From assembly GCA_030618205.1 (NCBI GenBank), contig JAUXDR010000046.1, positions 1 through 7,349 of the forward strand: DNA of 7,349 bases. Direction: 5' to 3'. Below are positions 5,321-7,349 of the stretch, one piece after another. The position numbers and the translations under genes were made by a program. The notes below the pieces were generated by a model that was not told the origin of the DNA, did not search any database, and was given only the letters and a program-made list of their open reading frames with translations. The stretch is from Deltaproteobacteria bacterium. GTDB lineage: Bacteria; Desulfobacterota; Dissulfuribacteria; Dissulfuribacterales; UBA3076. The first letter of the stretch is position 1; each line of letters starts with the position of its first letter.

Positions 5321-6905
5321 AAAAATCGAAATATATGACACAACCCTTCGGGACGGGACTCAGGCCGAGGATTTTAACCTCTCTGTCGAGGATAAGGTCC
5401 GGATAACATTAAAACTTGATGATCTTGGCGTAGATTACATTGAAGGGGGCTGGCCGGGGTCCAACCCAAAAGACGAACAATACTTTCGCGAGATTCAAAA
5501 CTATTCCCTAAACCACAGCAGGATAGCTGCCTTTGGCAGCACTCATCACGCCAGGCATCATGCCCACGAAGATCAAAACCTCAAGGCACTCGTGGCAGCC
5601 AAGACTCCAGTTATTATAATTTTCGGAAAGACATGGGAAATACATGTAAAAGACGTCTTGAGAATCTCCCCGGAGAGGAACCTGGAACTTATAGAGGACT
5701 CCCTTTCCTGGCTGAGACCCCAGGTCCAGACACTATTTTACGACGCTGAGCACTTTTTCGACGGATACAAGACCGACCGTGACTATGCCCTTGAGACCCT
5801 GCGCCGGGCATTGGCCGGAGGGACGGATTGCCTTGTGCTTTGTGATACCAATGGCGGGACTATGCCATATGAACTGACGGAGATTATCCAGGATGTCCGG
5901 AAGGCACTGGGAGACGGAGTTCAACTGGGTATCCACTGCCACAATGATGCCGAAGTTGCCGTAGCCAACTCCCTGTCAGCAGTCAGGGCCGGAGTGACAC
6001 ACATCCAGGGTACCATGAACGGTTTTGGTGAGAGGTGCGGAAATGCCAACCTCTGTTCCGTAATTCCGTGCCTTGTGCTCAAAATGGGGTATGAATGCAC
6101 ACCAGGCAAAAATCTCGATAAGCTCACCAGTGCGTCAAGGTTTGTTAGTGAAATCGCAAACCTGTCCCACAATAAGTACCAACCCTATGTGGGGGAAAGT
6201 GCCTTTGCCCACAAGGGGGGTATCCATGTCAGTGCTGTCCAGCGCAATCCTGAATCATATGAACACATAAGACCTGAACTTGTGGGGAATATACAGCGCA
6301 TCCTGATCTCAGATCTTTCCGGAAAAAGTAACATCCTTGCCAAGGCCAGGCAATATGGCCTTGACCTGGAGAGCCATGACCCTGTTGTGCTGGATATTGT
6401 GGCCCAGCTAAAAGAACTCGAAGCCCAGGGTTTCCAGTTCGAAGGTGCGGAAGCCTCCTTTGAGTTGCTCATGAGAAAGGCCATGGGCACCCGGCGCAAG
6501 TACTTTGATCTCCTTGCCTTCAGGGTCATAGACCAGAAGTTCAAAGACAATGAACCTACACAGGCAGAAGCTACTATTAAGGTGCGTGTAAGTGGCCATA
6601 CAGAACACACCGCTGCAGTGGGCAATGGACCGGTAAATGCCCTGGATAACGCCATTAGAAAGGCCCTTGAAAAATTCTATCCACAGCTCAAGGAAATGAC
6701 ACTGCAGGACTATAAGGTCAGGGTGCTTCCTGGAAGTCCCGGGACAGAGGCAAAGGTCAGGGTGCTGATAGAATCAAGGGATCAACACGACAAGTGGGGC
6801 ACGGTCGGGCTTTCTAACGATATCATCGAGGCCAGTTGGCAGGCCCTTGTGGATGCTATCTGCTATAAGTTACTCAAGTCAGAAAAAGAAAAGCCGCAGG
6901 GTTAG
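5313..6905 (+). CDS. cimA: (R)-Citramalate synthase
   Basis: Condenses pyruvate and acetyl-CoA to (R)-citramalate, entering isoleucine synthesis without threonine. The 530 residues fit the long citramalate synthase type. The TIM barrel begins with IYDTTLRDGTQAED (7-20; R13 and D14 catalytic/metal), continues with EGGWPGSNPKD (44-54), LCDTNGG (176-182), metal-binding H208 and H210 in HCHND, NGFGERCGNANL (236-247) and FAHKGGIHVSA (298-308). A C-terminal LeuA-type dimerisation/regulatory domain (about 395-525) is the expected site of isoleucine feedback. Homologous 2-isopropylmalate and homocitrate synthases are shorter or differ in the EGGWPGSNPKD region. The frame runs back to 5253, but homology begins at ATG 5313, overlapping the lysC stop by 8 nt. 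GAGGAG (5294-5299) lies 13 nt upstream, which is long, so coupling to lysC is likely. As I recall, Geobacter also has lysC beside cimA. Confidence 0.92.
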   Translation: MNKKIEIYDTTLRDGTQAEDFNLSVEDKVRITLKLDDLGVDYIEGGWPGSNPKDEQYFREIQNYSLNHSRIAAFGSTHHARHHAHEDQNLKALVAAKTPVIIIFGKTWEIHVKDVLRISPERNLELIEDSLSWLRPQVQTLFYDAEHFFDGYKTDRDYALETLRRALAGGTDCLVLCDTNGGTMPYELTEIIQDVRKALGDGVQLGIHCHNDAEVAVANSLSAVRAGVTHIQGTMNGFGERCGNANLCSVIPCLVLKMGYECTPGKNLDKLTSASRFVSEIANLSHNKYQPYVGESAFAHKGGIHVSAVQRNPESYEHIRPELVGNIQRILISDLSGKSNILAKARQYGLDLESHDPVVLDIVAQLKELEAQGFQFEGAEASFELLMRKAMGTRRKYFDLLAFRVIDQKFKDNEPTQAEATIKVRVSGHTEHTAAVGNGPVNALDNAIRKALEKFYPQLKEMTLQDYKVRVLPGSPGTEAKVRVLIESRDQHDKWGTVGLSNDIIEASWQALVDAICYKLLKSEKEKPQG

Positions 6906-6914
6906 ATTTTTTGT

Positions 6915-6938
6915 AACCGTTCACGGGTTCAGGGTTCA
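6915..6938 (+). repeat. Short GTTCA direct repeats after cimA
   Basis: GTTCA occurs at 6919-6923, 6927-6931 and 6934-6938, spaced 8 and 7 bases, each within a CGG or GGG context. A weak 4-5 bp hairpin (6915-6919/6924-6929) is possible but has no U-tract, so I do not call a terminator. The following GGGGTCAAATCT (6949-6960) resembles spacer sequence I associate with dispersed repeats, without proof. Confidence 0.4.
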
Positions 6939-6972
6939 ATAGGGGTATGGGGTCAAATCTGTAATCAGTCTT

Positions 6973-7349
6973 TTATTCACCGGCATCATGGAGTACGGCA
7001 TCAACCAACTCCTGGCGGATATAGATACCATTTTCGATGAGAGCCTCAACGTGTGGCTTGATTTTTTCAATCAACCTCATTCGCTTGGCACGCAGGAGCA
7101 ATCCTATGGTTCCGATTTGCTTTATGTTTAATCTTGCGGCTATTTTTTTTGCCCGGGCATCATCCAGCAGGATGATGCAATCGGGTGTTGTTTGGGCCAA
7201 AGCGATTGCCTGTGCTTCTCCTGCATCCACAAGAATGCTTAAAGGTTGTACCAATTGAGATGAAGGTGTTTGGATTGTTATCCATTTGACCTGGCTTATC
7301 TCATATGCACCGGGCAGTCCCCGGCCTTTTATTGTTACTTCGCGCCATA
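6973..7349 (-). CDS. DUF3368/PIN-like (VapC-type) toxin, 5' end missing
   Basis: The frame is open from the window edge (first full codon 7347-7345) to TAA at 6975-6973, giving 124 C-terminal residues. A TTG at 7254 opens a shorter 93-residue frame, but the homologous sequence continues upstream (REVTIKGRGLPGAYEI), so that TTG is not the start. DUF3368 features, counted from the first visible residue: E3 in WREV and D41 in DAGEAQAIAL, candidate PIN-like metal ligands; LLDDARAKKIA (60-70); then a helical segment and C-terminal HDAGE, typical of the family's end. Members are thought to be ribonuclease toxins of type II toxin-antitoxin pairs, often next to a UPF0175 antitoxin; any such partner would lie beyond 7349. 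It converges on cimA with a 67-nt gap. Family match is good; toxicity is inferred. Confidence 0.8.
   Translation of the reverse strand, partial: WREVTIKGRGLPGAYEISQVKWITIQTPSSQLVQPLSILVDAGEAQAIALAQTTPDCIILLDDARAKKIAARLNIKQIGTIGLLLRAKRMRLIEKIKPHVEALIENGIYIRQELVDAVLHDAGE

Overview
The window looks like chromosomal DNA of a Gram-negative, probably anaerobic bacterium of the Desulfobacterota/Deltaproteobacteria type. Three things point that way: an outer-membrane Lpp/OprI-like lipoprotein next to a periplasmic L,D-transpeptidase, an aspartokinase gene overlapping a citramalate synthase gene (as I recall from Geobacter), and intergenic palindromic and heptamer repeats. The assignment comes from gene content only; no rRNA or other marker is present.

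Left part (1-1755), cell envelope. A 63-bp double-hairpin repeat (36-98) and a possible promoter with a palindrome over its -35 (184-215) precede an alanine-zipper lipoprotein gene (354-728, +). It converges on a YbiS/ErfK/YcfS-type YkuD L,D-transpeptidase gene (820-1755, -). The 91-bp gap between them holds a second palindromic repeat built on AACCCA/TGGGTT. Homologues of this transpeptidase attach Braun lipoprotein to peptidoglycan through its C-terminal lysine, and this lipoprotein ends in lysine. The pair therefore reads as an outer membrane-peptidoglycan tethering module.

Middle and right part (2085-6905), central carbon and amino-acid metabolism on the + strand. The order is a divergent ATP-type PEP carboxykinase (translation most likely from ATG 2085, not GTG 2061), a small J-domain protein, aspartokinase (lysC) and citramalate synthase (cimA). 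Spacings are 36 nt, 2 nt and an 8-nt overlap, so this is probably one operon. The enzymes sit around the oxaloacetate/PEP/pyruvate node and feed the aspartate family and threonine-independent isoleucine synthesis. lysC contains a very strong in-frame internal ribosome-binding site and ATG (4825-4843), suggesting a separate regulatory beta subunit as in Bacillus LysC.

Right edge (6906-7349). A short spacer with GTTCA repeats separates cimA from a convergent DUF3368/PIN-like (VapC-type) toxin gene whose 5' end lies outside the window.

Gene-free stretches over 300 bases are 1-353 and 1756-2084; both are described as features. No tRNA, rRNA, CRISPR array or intact insertion sequence was seen. 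The candidate system is the lipoprotein-transpeptidase pair: its parts are known families, but the linked arrangement and the long zipper deserve a check.
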